Source: Aliihoeflea sp. 40Bstr573 (lineage in GTDB: Bacteria; Pseudomonadota; Alphaproteobacteria; Rhizobiales; Rhizobiaceae). Taken from it: 64,000 nt of DNA. The stretch spans positions 1-64,000 of the forward strand of contig NZ_JAAAMH010000013.1 of assembly GCF_024105655.1 (NCBI RefSeq). Direction: 5' to 3'. The notes beneath the pieces are model-generated. The model was not told where the DNA came from. It searched no databases and was given only the letters and a program-made list of their open reading frames with translations. Each line of letters opens with the position of its first letter. Within the stretch, counting starts at the first letter, position 1. Shown here in pieces: positions 57,220 through 64,000 of the stretch. The position numbers and the translations under genes are program-made.

Positions 57220-58269
57220 ATGAAATCGACACTCAAGCGTCTCGCGCTCGCCTCCTCCTTCGCCGTTCTCGCCATCGCCTCTTCGTCGGCTCAGGATCGG
57301 AACCTGACCGTGGTGTCGTGGGGCGGCAACTATCAGGACGCGCAACGCGAAATCTACTTCGAACCTTTCACCGCCGAGACCGGCAAGGCGATCACCGAGG
57401 AATCCTGGGACGGCGGCTATGGCGTGATCGCGGCCAAGATGGAAACGCGCCCGGCGGACTGGGACGTCGTGCAGGTGGAGACGGAAGAGCTCGCGCTCGG
57501 CTGCGCCGACGGCATGTACGAGACCGTCGACTGGGAAGCGCTCGGCGGCGAGGACAAGTTCCTGCCGGCGGCCGTCAACGAATGCGGCGTCGGCGCCATC
57601 GTGTGGACGACCGGCCTTTCCTACGACGCGGACAAGCTGACCGAAGCACCGACCGGCTGGGAGGACTTCTGGAACACCGAGGAATATCCCGGCAAGCGCG
57701 GCCTGCGGCGCGGCCCGAAATATTCGCTCGAATTTGCCCTGATGGCGGACGGCGTGCCGGTCGAAGAGGTCTATGAAGTGCTCGGCACCGACGAGGGCGT
57801 CGACCGCGCTTTCGCCAAGCTAGACGAGATCAAGGGCGATATCGTGTGGTGGGAAGCCGGCGCGCAGCCGATCCAGCTCCTCGCCTCGGGCGAAGTCGTG
57901 ATGACCACGGCCTATAATGGCCGCCTCGCCGGCATCAACAAGTCCGAGGGCACCAATTTCCAGATCGTCTGGCCGGGTTCGATCTACGCGATCGATTCGT
58001 GGGTGGTGCTGAAGGATTCGCCCAACAAGGAAACGGCGTTCGAGTTCATCAACTTCGCGAGCCAGGCGGAAAATCAGGCCAAGCTGCCGGAATTCATCGC
58101 CTACGGCCTGACCAATGTCGAAGCTGGCGCCTCGCTCGCGCCGGAAGTGGCGGCAGAGCTGCCGACCTCGCCCGAGAACCTTGAAGGCGCGATCGCGCTC
58201 GATGGCGATTTCTGGGTCGACAACATCGAAGAGCTCAACGAGCGCTTCAACGCCTGGCTCGCCCAGTAG
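57220..58269 (+). CDS. Periplasmic substrate-binding protein, Pot/spermidine-putrescine type
   Basis: Exported ABC transporter binding protein of 349 residues. Signal peptide MKSTLKRLALASSFAVLAIASSSA, then LTVVSWGGNYQDAQREIYF, the polyamine/opine-type fold entry, and WWEAGAQPIQLLASGEV. An AGGGGAAG ribosome site precedes the ATG. It is the first of four transporter genes; the actual ligand might be a polyamine, an amino alcohol or a sulfonate. Confidence 0.92.
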   Translation: MKSTLKRLALASSFAVLAIASSSAQDRNLTVVSWGGNYQDAQREIYFEPFTAETGKAITEESWDGGYGVIAAKMETRPADWDVVQVETEELALGCADGMYETVDWEALGGEDKFLPAAVNECGVGAIVWTTGLSYDADKLTEAPTGWEDFWNTEEYPGKRGLRRGPKYSLEFALMADGVPVEEVYEVLGTDEGVDRAFAKLDEIKGDIVWWEAGAQPIQLLASGEVVMTTAYNGRLAGINKSEGTNFQIVWPGSIYAIDSWVVLKDSPNKETAFEFINFASQAENQAKLPEFIAYGLTNVEAGASLAPEVAAELPTSPENLEGAIALDGDFWVDNIEELNERFNAWLAQ

Positions 58270-58283
58270 TGGAGCCCTGAAGG

Positions 58284-58308
58284 CGCACCCGAAAGGGTGC
58301 GTCTATTT
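58284..58308 (+). terminator. GAAA-tetraloop hairpin between binding protein and ATPase genes
   Basis: CGCACCC, loop GAAA, GGGTGCG (58284-58301), followed by TCTATTTT. It is a compact stem with a GNRA loop and moderate T tract, 14 bp after the binding-protein stop. It probably acts as partial terminator or 3'-end stabiliser giving more binding protein than membrane components, a common arrangement. Confidence 0.6.
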
Positions 58309-58336
58309 TCTCCAGTCCAGCAATCGACGGGGCTGC

Positions 58337-59380
58337 ATGACCGCTTTCATCGAGCTTCGCGACGTGTCCAAGACCTTTGGTCAGGTCACGGTCGTCGAAG
58401 GGCTCAATCTCGAAGTCCGCAAGGGCGAGTTCCTGAGCTTGCTCGGCCCCTCGGGTTCGGGCAAGACGACGATCCTGATGATGCTCGCCGGCTTCGAGGG
58501 GGCAACGTCTGGCGATATCCTGCTCGACGGCGAGAAGATCGACCATTTGCCGCCCTACAAGCGCGGCATGGGCGTCGTCTTCCAGAATTACGCCCTCTTT
58601 CCGCATATGAGCGTTGCCGAAAACGTCGCCTTCCCGCTCGAGATGCGCGGCGTGCCGAAATCGGAGGCCCGGCCGCGTGTCAAGGCCGCGCTCGATCGCG
58701 TGCAACTCGGCCATTTGGCGGACCGCCGTCCGGACCAGCTTTCCGGCGGCCAGCAGCAGCGCGTCGCGCTCACCCGTGCGCTCGTCTACGAGCCAAAGGT
58801 GATCTTGATGGACGAGCCGCTCGGCGCGCTCGACAAGAAGCTGCGCGAGGAGATGCAGCTCGAAATCCGCGAGTTGCACCGCCGGCTCGGGCTGACCATC
58901 ATTTTCGTCACGCACGACCAGTCCGAAGCGCTGACCATGTCCGACCGCATCGCGATCTTCGACGCAGGCAAGATCGCGCAGATCGGCACCGCGGACGAGG
59001 TTTACGACCGTCCGCAAAACAGGTTCGTCGCCGAGTTCATCGGCGAGACGAATTTTCTCGATGGTACTGTCAATGGCTCCACTAGCGTCGAACTTGCGAC
59101 CGGCGCGACAATAGCCGTGCCCGATCACGGCTTTGCGGCAGGCAGCCGCGTCTCCGTCTCGATCCGGCCCGAACGGCTACGCCTGGAAGGCAGCGGCGAG
59201 AACCGGCTCCAGGCAACGATCTCCGATGTCGTCTATCAGGGCGACCATCTGCGGCTTCACCTCGATGCTGGCGCGCTTTCCATTGTCGTTCGGTTGGAGC
59301 GCGGCGCTGCCGAGCGTCGCGCCGGCGAAACCGTGACCGTTTCCTTCGCCGCTGCCGACTGTTCGGTCTTTCCCGCATGA
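58337..59380 (+). CDS. ABC transporter ATPase, PotA type
   Basis: Import ATPase of 347 residues with Walker A GPSGSGKTT (37-45), the LSGGQQQR signature near 134 and DEPLGALD Walker B, then a TOBE domain at the C-terminus (about 270-347). The start at ATG 58337 follows the family pattern MTAFIELRDVSKTFG. Its stop overlaps the next permease start by 4 bp. It energises the two permeases downstream. Confidence 0.94.
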   Translation: MTAFIELRDVSKTFGQVTVVEGLNLEVRKGEFLSLLGPSGSGKTTILMMLAGFEGATSGDILLDGEKIDHLPPYKRGMGVVFQNYALFPHMSVAENVAFPLEMRGVPKSEARPRVKAALDRVQLGHLADRRPDQLSGGQQQRVALTRALVYEPKVILMDEPLGALDKKLREEMQLEIRELHRRLGLTIIFVTHDQSEALTMSDRIAIFDAGKIAQIGTADEVYDRPQNRFVAEFIGETNFLDGTVNGSTSVELATGATIAVPDHGFAAGSRVSVSIRPERLRLEGSGENRLQATISDVVYQGDHLRLHLDAGALSIVVRLERGAAERRAGETVTVSFAAADCSVFPA

Positions 59381-60561
59381 GTGCGGTCTCGGCACGGCAA
59401 CATGGCCGGGCGGCGCTCCTGATTGCGCCGCTGGTGATCTTTCTTGGCGTCTTCTTCCTGTGGCCGCTGTGGCTGATGGTCGACGTGTCGATCCGCAACG
59501 ATGCGATCGCCGGCGCTTTTCCCCGCACGGCGGAGCTGATCGAAGACTGGGACGGCGAGGCAATGCCCGAGGCCGAAATCCAGGCTGCGCTCGTCGAGGA
59601 TCTGCGCGACACGCCGCAGACGGCATTGGGCGCTGCCGTCCGCACCCTGAACAGCCAGGTTTCGGGGTTTCGCACTTTGATGGGGCGGACGGCAACGGCC
59701 GCCCGCGACCTCGAAGAGGGCCAGACGCTCGACCTCATGGAAATCGACGATCGCTGGGCCGAGCCCCGCTTCTGGAGGGCGATCCAGATTTCGGTGGCAC
59801 CCTATACGGATCGCAACCTCCTCGCCGCGCTCGATCTCGAGCGCTCGGATTCTGGCGAGATCGAACAGATGGCAGCGTCGGCCTCGGCCAATCGCCTGAT
59901 CATCTGGCGCACCTTCGCCATCGCCGGTTCGGTGACGCTGCTCTGCGCGCTGATCGGCCTGCCCTATGCGATGCTGGCGGCCTCGGTAACGGGGTGGAAA
60001 CGCAACGCGCTTTTGCTCGCGGTACTGCTGCCGCTGTGGACGTCGCTTCTGGTGCGCACGGCAGCATGGTTCATCCTTCTCCAGAACGAGGGGATCATCA
60101 ACAATACGCTGATCGGGCTTGGCCTGATCGACGGGCCGCTGCCGCTGATCTTCAACCGGCTCGGCGTCGTCATCGCGATGACGCATGTGCTTCTGCCCTT
60201 CATGGTGCTGCCGATCTTCTCGATTGTATCGGCGATTCCGAAGAATTTGATGCCCGCCGCCGCCTCTCTTGGCGCTCGTCCGCTGCGGGCCTTCTGGCGC
60301 GTGTTGCTGCCGCTTTCGATGCCCGGGCTGCTGGCCGGCTCGCTGCTCGTGTTCATGGTGGCGATCGGCTACTACATCACGCCGGCGCTCGTCGGCGGGC
60401 CGAACGACCAGATGATCTCGTCCGTTATCGCATTTTATGCGCTGCAGACCGCCAACTGGGGCATGGCGGGTGCGCTTGGCATCCTTCTTCTTGCCGTGAC
60501 GACCGTGCTCTATCTGGTCTACGGCCGGCTGTCGCGCGGCGGCGCGCCGACGGGAGCTTGA
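59377..60561 (+). CDS. ABC transporter permease, PotB type, with large periplasmic insertion
   Basis: Inner-membrane permease of 394 residues. After a first helix (about 11-35) there is a hydrophilic stretch of roughly 130 residues before helix two, then five more helices with the coupling loop SLGARPLRAFWRVLLPLS. Polyamine-type PotB proteins are about 280-300 residues, so the insertion is the difference; such long forms are known in putative spermidine/putrescine permeases of alphaproteobacteria. Confidence 0.92.
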   Translation: MSAVSARQHGRAALLIAPLVIFLGVFFLWPLWLMVDVSIRNDAIAGAFPRTAELIEDWDGEAMPEAEIQAALVEDLRDTPQTALGAAVRTLNSQVSGFRTLMGRTATAARDLEEGQTLDLMEIDDRWAEPRFWRAIQISVAPYTDRNLLAALDLERSDSGEIEQMAASASANRLIIWRTFAIAGSVTLLCALIGLPYAMLAASVTGWKRNALLLAVLLPLWTSLLVRTAAWFILLQNEGIINNTLIGLGLIDGPLPLIFNRLGVVIAMTHVLLPFMVLPIFSIVSAIPKNLMPAAASLGARPLRAFWRVLLPLSMPGLLAGSLLVFMVAIGYYITPALVGGPNDQMISSVIAFYALQTANWGMAGALGILLLAVTTVLYLVYGRLSRGGAPTGA

Positions 60562-60563
60562 GC

Positions 60564-61340
60564 ATGCTGCGCCTCGCCCAGGCCGTATTCGGCATTGCCG
60601 CCGCCCTCTTCCTGATCCTGCCGATCGTGGCGATCCTGCCACTCGCCTTCACGTCGAGCATCTTCCTGAACTATCCGATTTCGGGTTACTCGCTGCGCTG
60701 GTTCAGCGAACTCGTCGAAGTCGCGCACTGGCGAAATTCGATCGTCAATTCGCTGATCATCGGTTCCGGCGCGACCGTGCTGTCGGTCGTCCTGGGCACC
60801 CTCGCGGCGCTCGGGCTAAGGGGGCAAGGCATCCCCTTCCCCAACCTCCTGCGCACGGTCTTCCTCCTGCCTATGGTCGTACCGGCCGTCGTGCTCGGCG
60901 TCGGTCTTCAGATCTCGTTGGCGCAGATCGGCCTGGCGAGCAGCTATCTCGGCGTCATCTTCTCCCACGCCGTGTTGTGCGTGCCCTTCGTCATCGTCTC
61001 CGTGTCGACGGCGCTGCAGGGCATCGACCCGACCATCGAGCGGGCGGCGGCGAGCCTTGGCGCTTCACCGACGCGGGTGTTCCGCCGTGTGACCATGCCG
61101 CTCGCCATGCCGGGCATCGTGACGGGCGCCGTGTTCGCCTTCGCGACATCGCTCGACGAGGTGGTGCTGACGCTGTTCGTGGCCGGTCCGAACCAGCGCA
61201 CGCTGGCGCGGCAGATGTTCTCCTCGATCCGCGAGAACATCTCGCCCGCAGTCGCCGCAGCCGCGCTCTTGCTGATCGTCGGGACGCTTCTTCTGGCGCT
61301 GCTCGCGGCCTATGCGCGCCGGCGCACCGCGAAGACCTAA
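60564..61340 (+). CDS. ABC transporter permease, PotC type
   Basis: Second permease, 258 residues, six helices, with coupling loop AAASLGASPTRVFRRVTMPLAMPG. Start ATG 60564 is 2 bp after the stop of the previous gene. It completes the binding protein-ATPase-permease-permease importer. Its TAA stop overlaps by 4 bp the stop region of the convergent nucleoside-type permease gene. Confidence 0.93.
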   Translation: MLRLAQAVFGIAAALFLILPIVAILPLAFTSSIFLNYPISGYSLRWFSELVEVAHWRNSIVNSLIIGSGATVLSVVLGTLAALGLRGQGIPFPNLLRTVFLLPMVVPAVVLGVGLQISLAQIGLASSYLGVIFSHAVLCVPFVIVSVSTALQGIDPTIERAAASLGASPTRVFRRVTMPLAMPGIVTGAVFAFATSLDEVVLTLFVAGPNQRTLARQMFSSIRENISPAVAAAALLLIVGTLLLALLAAYARRRTAKT

Positions 61341-62287
61341 CGCTCGCCCTTCTGGTAAGGGATCATCAGCGCCTTCGGGTAGCTCGCGCGACGCGCCACG
61401 AGCACGAGCGCGGCGATGGACAACAGATAAGGCATCATCAGGAAGACCTGATAGGGCACGATGCCGCCGGCAACCTGCTGGAGGCGGATCTGATAGGCGT
61501 CGAACGCAGCGAAGAGAAGTGCGCCGACAAGCGCTTTGCCGGGCCGCCACGACCCGAAGACGACGAGCGCGATGCAGATCCAGCCGCGGCCATTGACCAT
61601 CTCGAAGAAGAACGAGTTGAAAGCGGACATGGTCAGAAACGTGCCGCCGACGGCCATCAAGGCCGACCCGACCATGACGGCGCCCATGCGGATGCCGGTG
61701 ACCGACAGGCCCTGTGCCTCGACCGCAGACGGATTTTCACCCGCCGCGCGAACGGCAAGTCCAAGCGGCGTGCGATAAAGGACCCAGGCGACGACGGCCA
61801 CGGTGACGAAGGCGAGATAGGTCAATGGCGTCTGGTCGAAGAGCGCCGGGCCGATGAGCGGGATGTCGGACAGGTAGGGAACCGCCCAGTTGCGGAAGGG
61901 TTCGATACGCGGCGGCGACGAGACTTCCGGCAAGACGATACGGTAGGTGAAATAGGTGAGGCTCGACGCCAAAAGCGTGATGCCGATGCCGACCACGTGC
62001 TGGGAAAGGCCGAATGGCACAGTCAGCGTCGCGTGGACGAGGCCAAAGGCTGCGCCGGTCAGCGCCGCCACCACGACGCCGGTCCACAGATCGCCGCCGG
62101 CATAGACCGTGACCCAGCCTGCAAAGGCGCCGGCGACCATGATGCCTTCGATGCCTAGATTGAGGACGCCCGCGCGCTCGCAGATCAGTTCGCCCATCGT
62201 GGCGAAGATCAGAGGCGAGGCGATTCGGATGGCCGCGACCCAGAACGAGGCGGTGAAGAGGATTTCGAAGAGGTCCATCAGCGCCAC
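61337..62287 (-). CDS. ABC transporter permease, nucleoside/BmpA-type (NupQ/YufQ-like)
   Basis: Permease of 316 residues with about nine helices in the branched-chain/ribose superfamily. GVLNLGIEGIMVAGAFAGW near residue 40 and AVEAQGLSVTGIRMGAVMVGSALMAVGG are characteristic of guanosine and other nucleoside importers. The start overlaps the stop of the companion permease by 10 bp. Confidence 0.9.
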   Translation of the reverse strand: MALMDLFEILFTASFWVAAIRIASPLIFATMGELICERAGVLNLGIEGIMVAGAFAGWVTVYAGGDLWTGVVVAALTGAAFGLVHATLTVPFGLSQHVVGIGITLLASSLTYFTYRIVLPEVSSPPRIEPFRNWAVPYLSDIPLIGPALFDQTPLTYLAFVTVAVVAWVLYRTPLGLAVRAAGENPSAVEAQGLSVTGIRMGAVMVGSALMAVGGTFLTMSAFNSFFFEMVNGRGWICIALVVFGSWRPGKALVGALLFAAFDAYQIRLQQVAGGIVPYQVFLMMPYLLSIAALVLVARRASYPKALMIPYQKGER

Positions 62288-63327
62288 CTCACCTTGTAGC
62301 GCGACAGCATGATCGCGGTGACCATCGTCAAAAGCGCCGTCGCGACCATGACCTCGGCGATGTAGCTCGGCACGCCTGCCGCACGGCTCATCGCGTCCGC
62401 TCCGACGAAGATGCCGGCGACGAAGATCGCGGCAGCGACGACGCCGAGCGGATTGAGCATCGCCAGCATGGCGACGACGATGCCGGTGTAGCCGAAGCCG
62501 GAGGACAGATCGAGCGTGAGATTACCCTTCAGGCCGGCGACTTCGGAAAAACCGCCAAGGGCGGCGAGGCCGCCGGAAATGAGCGCCGTCTTCATCAGCA
62601 CCGCATTGACCGGAATGCCGGCGAAGCGCGCGGCTTCCGTGTTGGCGCCGACGACGCGCATCTCGTAGCCGAGCGCCGTCTTCTTCATGACGAACCAGAT
62701 GGCGAAGGCCGCGACGAGCGCGATGACGAAGCCATAGTGAAGCCGCCTGCCCTCGACGATGCGCGGCAGTCTGGCATCGGCTGTCACCATTTGCGACTGC
62801 GGCCAGCCGAGGCCCATCGGATCCTTCAGGACGCCTTCGAGTAGCATAGAAACGAACAGCAGCACGACGAAGTTCAGGAGCAGCGTCGTCACCACCTCGT
62901 CGACCCCGAACCGGGTTTTGAGGATGGCTGGACCGAGCAGGACGAGCCCACCGGCGAGGATCGTCGCCAGCACGATAACGGGGATCAGGATCGGCGCGGG
63001 CAGTGGCAGCAGCCCCGTGCCCAGCACGACCGTGACGATGCCGCCGACGTAAAGCTGGGCCTCCGCGCCGATGTTCCAGAGGCGGGCCCTAAAGGCGACG
63101 GCAACGGCAAGGCCGGTGAAGATCAGCGGCGTCGCGCGCGTCAACGTTTCCAAAAGCGCGAATTGCGAACCGGCCGCTCCTTTCAGCACCAAGCCAAAGA
63201 CGGACAGCGGCGACGCGCCTGCGGCCATGACGAGCAACGATGCGATCGCGCGCGTCGCCGCGACCGCGCCAAGCGGGTAGAGGATCAGGGCGATCGTCGA
63301 TGGGTGGGGTTTCGGCTCAAGCCGCAT
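62278..63327 (-). CDS. ABC transporter permease, nucleoside/BmpA-type (NupP/YufP-like)
   Basis: First permease of the same importer, 349 residues, about ten helices. AFRARLWNIGAEAQLYVGGI identifies the nucleoside group; YEMRVVGANTEAARFAGIP is the coupling region. It lies 12 bp after the ATPase gene stop. Confidence 0.9.
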   Translation of the reverse strand: MRLEPKPHPSTIALILYPLGAVAATRAIASLLVMAAGASPLSVFGLVLKGAAGSQFALLETLTRATPLIFTGLAVAVAFRARLWNIGAEAQLYVGGIVTVVLGTGLLPLPAPILIPVIVLATILAGGLVLLGPAILKTRFGVDEVVTTLLLNFVVLLFVSMLLEGVLKDPMGLGWPQSQMVTADARLPRIVEGRRLHYGFVIALVAAFAIWFVMKKTALGYEMRVVGANTEAARFAGIPVNAVLMKTALISGGLAALGGFSEVAGLKGNLTLDLSSGFGYTGIVVAMLAMLNPLGVVAAAIFVAGIFVGADAMSRAAGVPSYIAEVMVATALLTMVTAIMLSRYKVRWR

Positions 63328-63339
63328 CGAATTGCGTCC

Positions 63340-64000
63340 TCACGCGGCCTCCAGACCGTGGCCGGCCATCATCTCGCCGAGTTCACCGACACTCTTTTCG
63401 CCGCGCGCGAAGGAACGAGAGAGCGCTCCGTCCGCGATGACGTGGATGCGATCCGAAAGCGAGAGCACCTCGTCGAGGTCTTCGGAAATCAAAAGCACGG
63501 CGGCCCCGCGATCGCGCGCTTCGATCAGGCGGGCATGGACATAGGCGACCGCGCCGATGTCGAGCCCGCGCGTCGGCTGGTTGGCGAGGATCACGACCGG
63601 GTCGGGATCGAGCGCGCGGCCGAGGATGAGCTTTTGCATGTTGCCGCCCGACAGAAGCCGGATGCGGGTTTCGGGGGACGGACATTTGACGTCGTAATCC
63701 GCGATCAGGCGTTCTGCGAATTTGCGCGCCGCGGCCCAGTCGATCATGCCGTATCGCGAGAAGTCGCCATTGCGGTAACGTTCGGCGATGACGTTCTCGG
63801 TCACGCTCATGTCGGCGACTGAGCCGACAGCGTGGCGGTCTTCGGGAATACGAGCGATGCCCCGATCGAGGGCAGTGCGTGGCGACCAGCCGGGCGGCGC
63901 TCCCCCACCGATGAGCAACTGGCCAGACCGCGGCGACAAGACGCCTGACAAAAGACCAGCAAGCGCGGCCTGCCCGTTTCCCGAGACGCCGGCAATACCG
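63340..64000 (-). CDS. ABC transporter ATPase, nucleoside/sugar type (3' part, cut by window end)
   Basis: The C-terminal ABC domain of a double-domain ATPase (about 500 residues when whole). The frame is open to the last base; the end of the window reads GIAGVSGNGQAALAGLLSG, the Walker A-like start of domain two. LSGGN signature and a LANQPTRGLDIG Walker B region follow. Any start inside the window (for instance the TTG at 63951) is not real. The binding protein and the first domain lie beyond the window. Confidence 0.92.
   Translation of the reverse strand, partial: GIAGVSGNGQAALAGLLSGVLSPRSGQLLIGGGAPPGWSPRTALDRGIARIPEDRHAVGSVADMSVTENVIAERYRNGDFSRYGMIDWAAARKFAERLIADYDVKCPSPETRIRLLSGGNMQKLILGRALDPDPVVILANQPTRGLDIGAVAYVHARLIEARDRGAAVLLISEDLDEVLSLSDRIHVIADGALSRSFARGEKSVGELGEMMAGHGLEAA

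Noticed and set aside
59257-60642. 461-codon minus-strand frame over the PotB-type permease
   Set aside because: Antisense shadow, extremely rich in R, Q and H, no domain.

Overview
The window is a dense, GC-rich stretch of bacterial chromosome, almost all core genes. The split F0 ATP synthase operon (atpI-atpB-atpE-b'-b, without F1 genes), UbiA and polyprenyl diphosphate synthase for ubiquinone, two-subunit glycyl-tRNA synthetase, a PA0069-type radical SAM gene, NnrU, DUF2007 and cobalamin- and TPP-riboswitch control together point to an alphaproteobacterium, most likely Hyphomicrobiales (Phyllobacteriaceae/Rhizobiaceae-like). This is inferred from gene families and order, not from a marker comparison. 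I see no tRNA, rRNA, CRISPR array, insertion sequence or prophage.

Layout. 1-5 kb: a 5'-truncated PLP aminotransferase faces a three-gene unit (Rieske oxygenase, ferredoxin reductase, 77-aa protein) whose leader is a cobalamin riboswitch; purD follows. 5-16 kb: ubiA, an uncharacterised Hyphomicrobiales protein, a GlcD-type FAD oxidoreductase, a Sua5/TsaC tRNA enzyme, and a glycyl-tRNA synthetase cluster in which glyQ and glyS are separated by isochorismatase, LemA and DUF2207 genes. A copy of the first codons of glyS lies just upstream of glyS. 16-26 kb: a small cysteine-rich secreted protein, a TPR-LysM protein, ispB, then a plus-strand run of DUF2007, methyltransferase, S49 protease, ispE and moaB; a radical SAM gene and rnhB. 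26-38 kb: F0 ATP synthase operon, SleB-like hydrolase, der with its upstream TPR gene, NnrU, MFS, ArsC-like, guaA, a nucleosidase, a thioesterase and TspO. 38-51 kb: RsmB-family methyltransferase, DUF1275, katG divergent from oxyR, MAPEG, guaB, CAP-domain and MBL-fold proteins, a DHA2-type MFS exporter, rlmE and a Ppx/GppA phosphatase. 51-55 kb: a ykoF-E-D-C thiamine/HMP ECF transporter under a TPP riboswitch. 55-61 kb: a HisD-like (sulfopropanediol-dehydrogenase-type) gene divergent from an XRE-cupin regulator and a Pot-type ABC transporter. 61-64 kb: part of a nucleoside-type ABC transporter, cut by the window end.

How the genes work together. Two vitamin-sensing RNAs control separate metabolic units. 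The TPP case is the expected one, a thiamine or precursor importer, with the Shine-Dalgarno sequence apparently built into helix P1. The cobalamin case is unexpected: a Rieske oxygenase and its reductase rather than B12 synthesis or transport genes. It is the strongest candidate for something not yet described and suggests a B12-independent demethylation or hydroxylation switched on when B12 is scarce. A substrate-uptake and oxidation module (55-61 kb) and a peroxide response unit (katG/oxyR) are also legible. Convergent neighbours are packed extremely tightly: three pairs abut with zero bases between stop codons and three more overlap.
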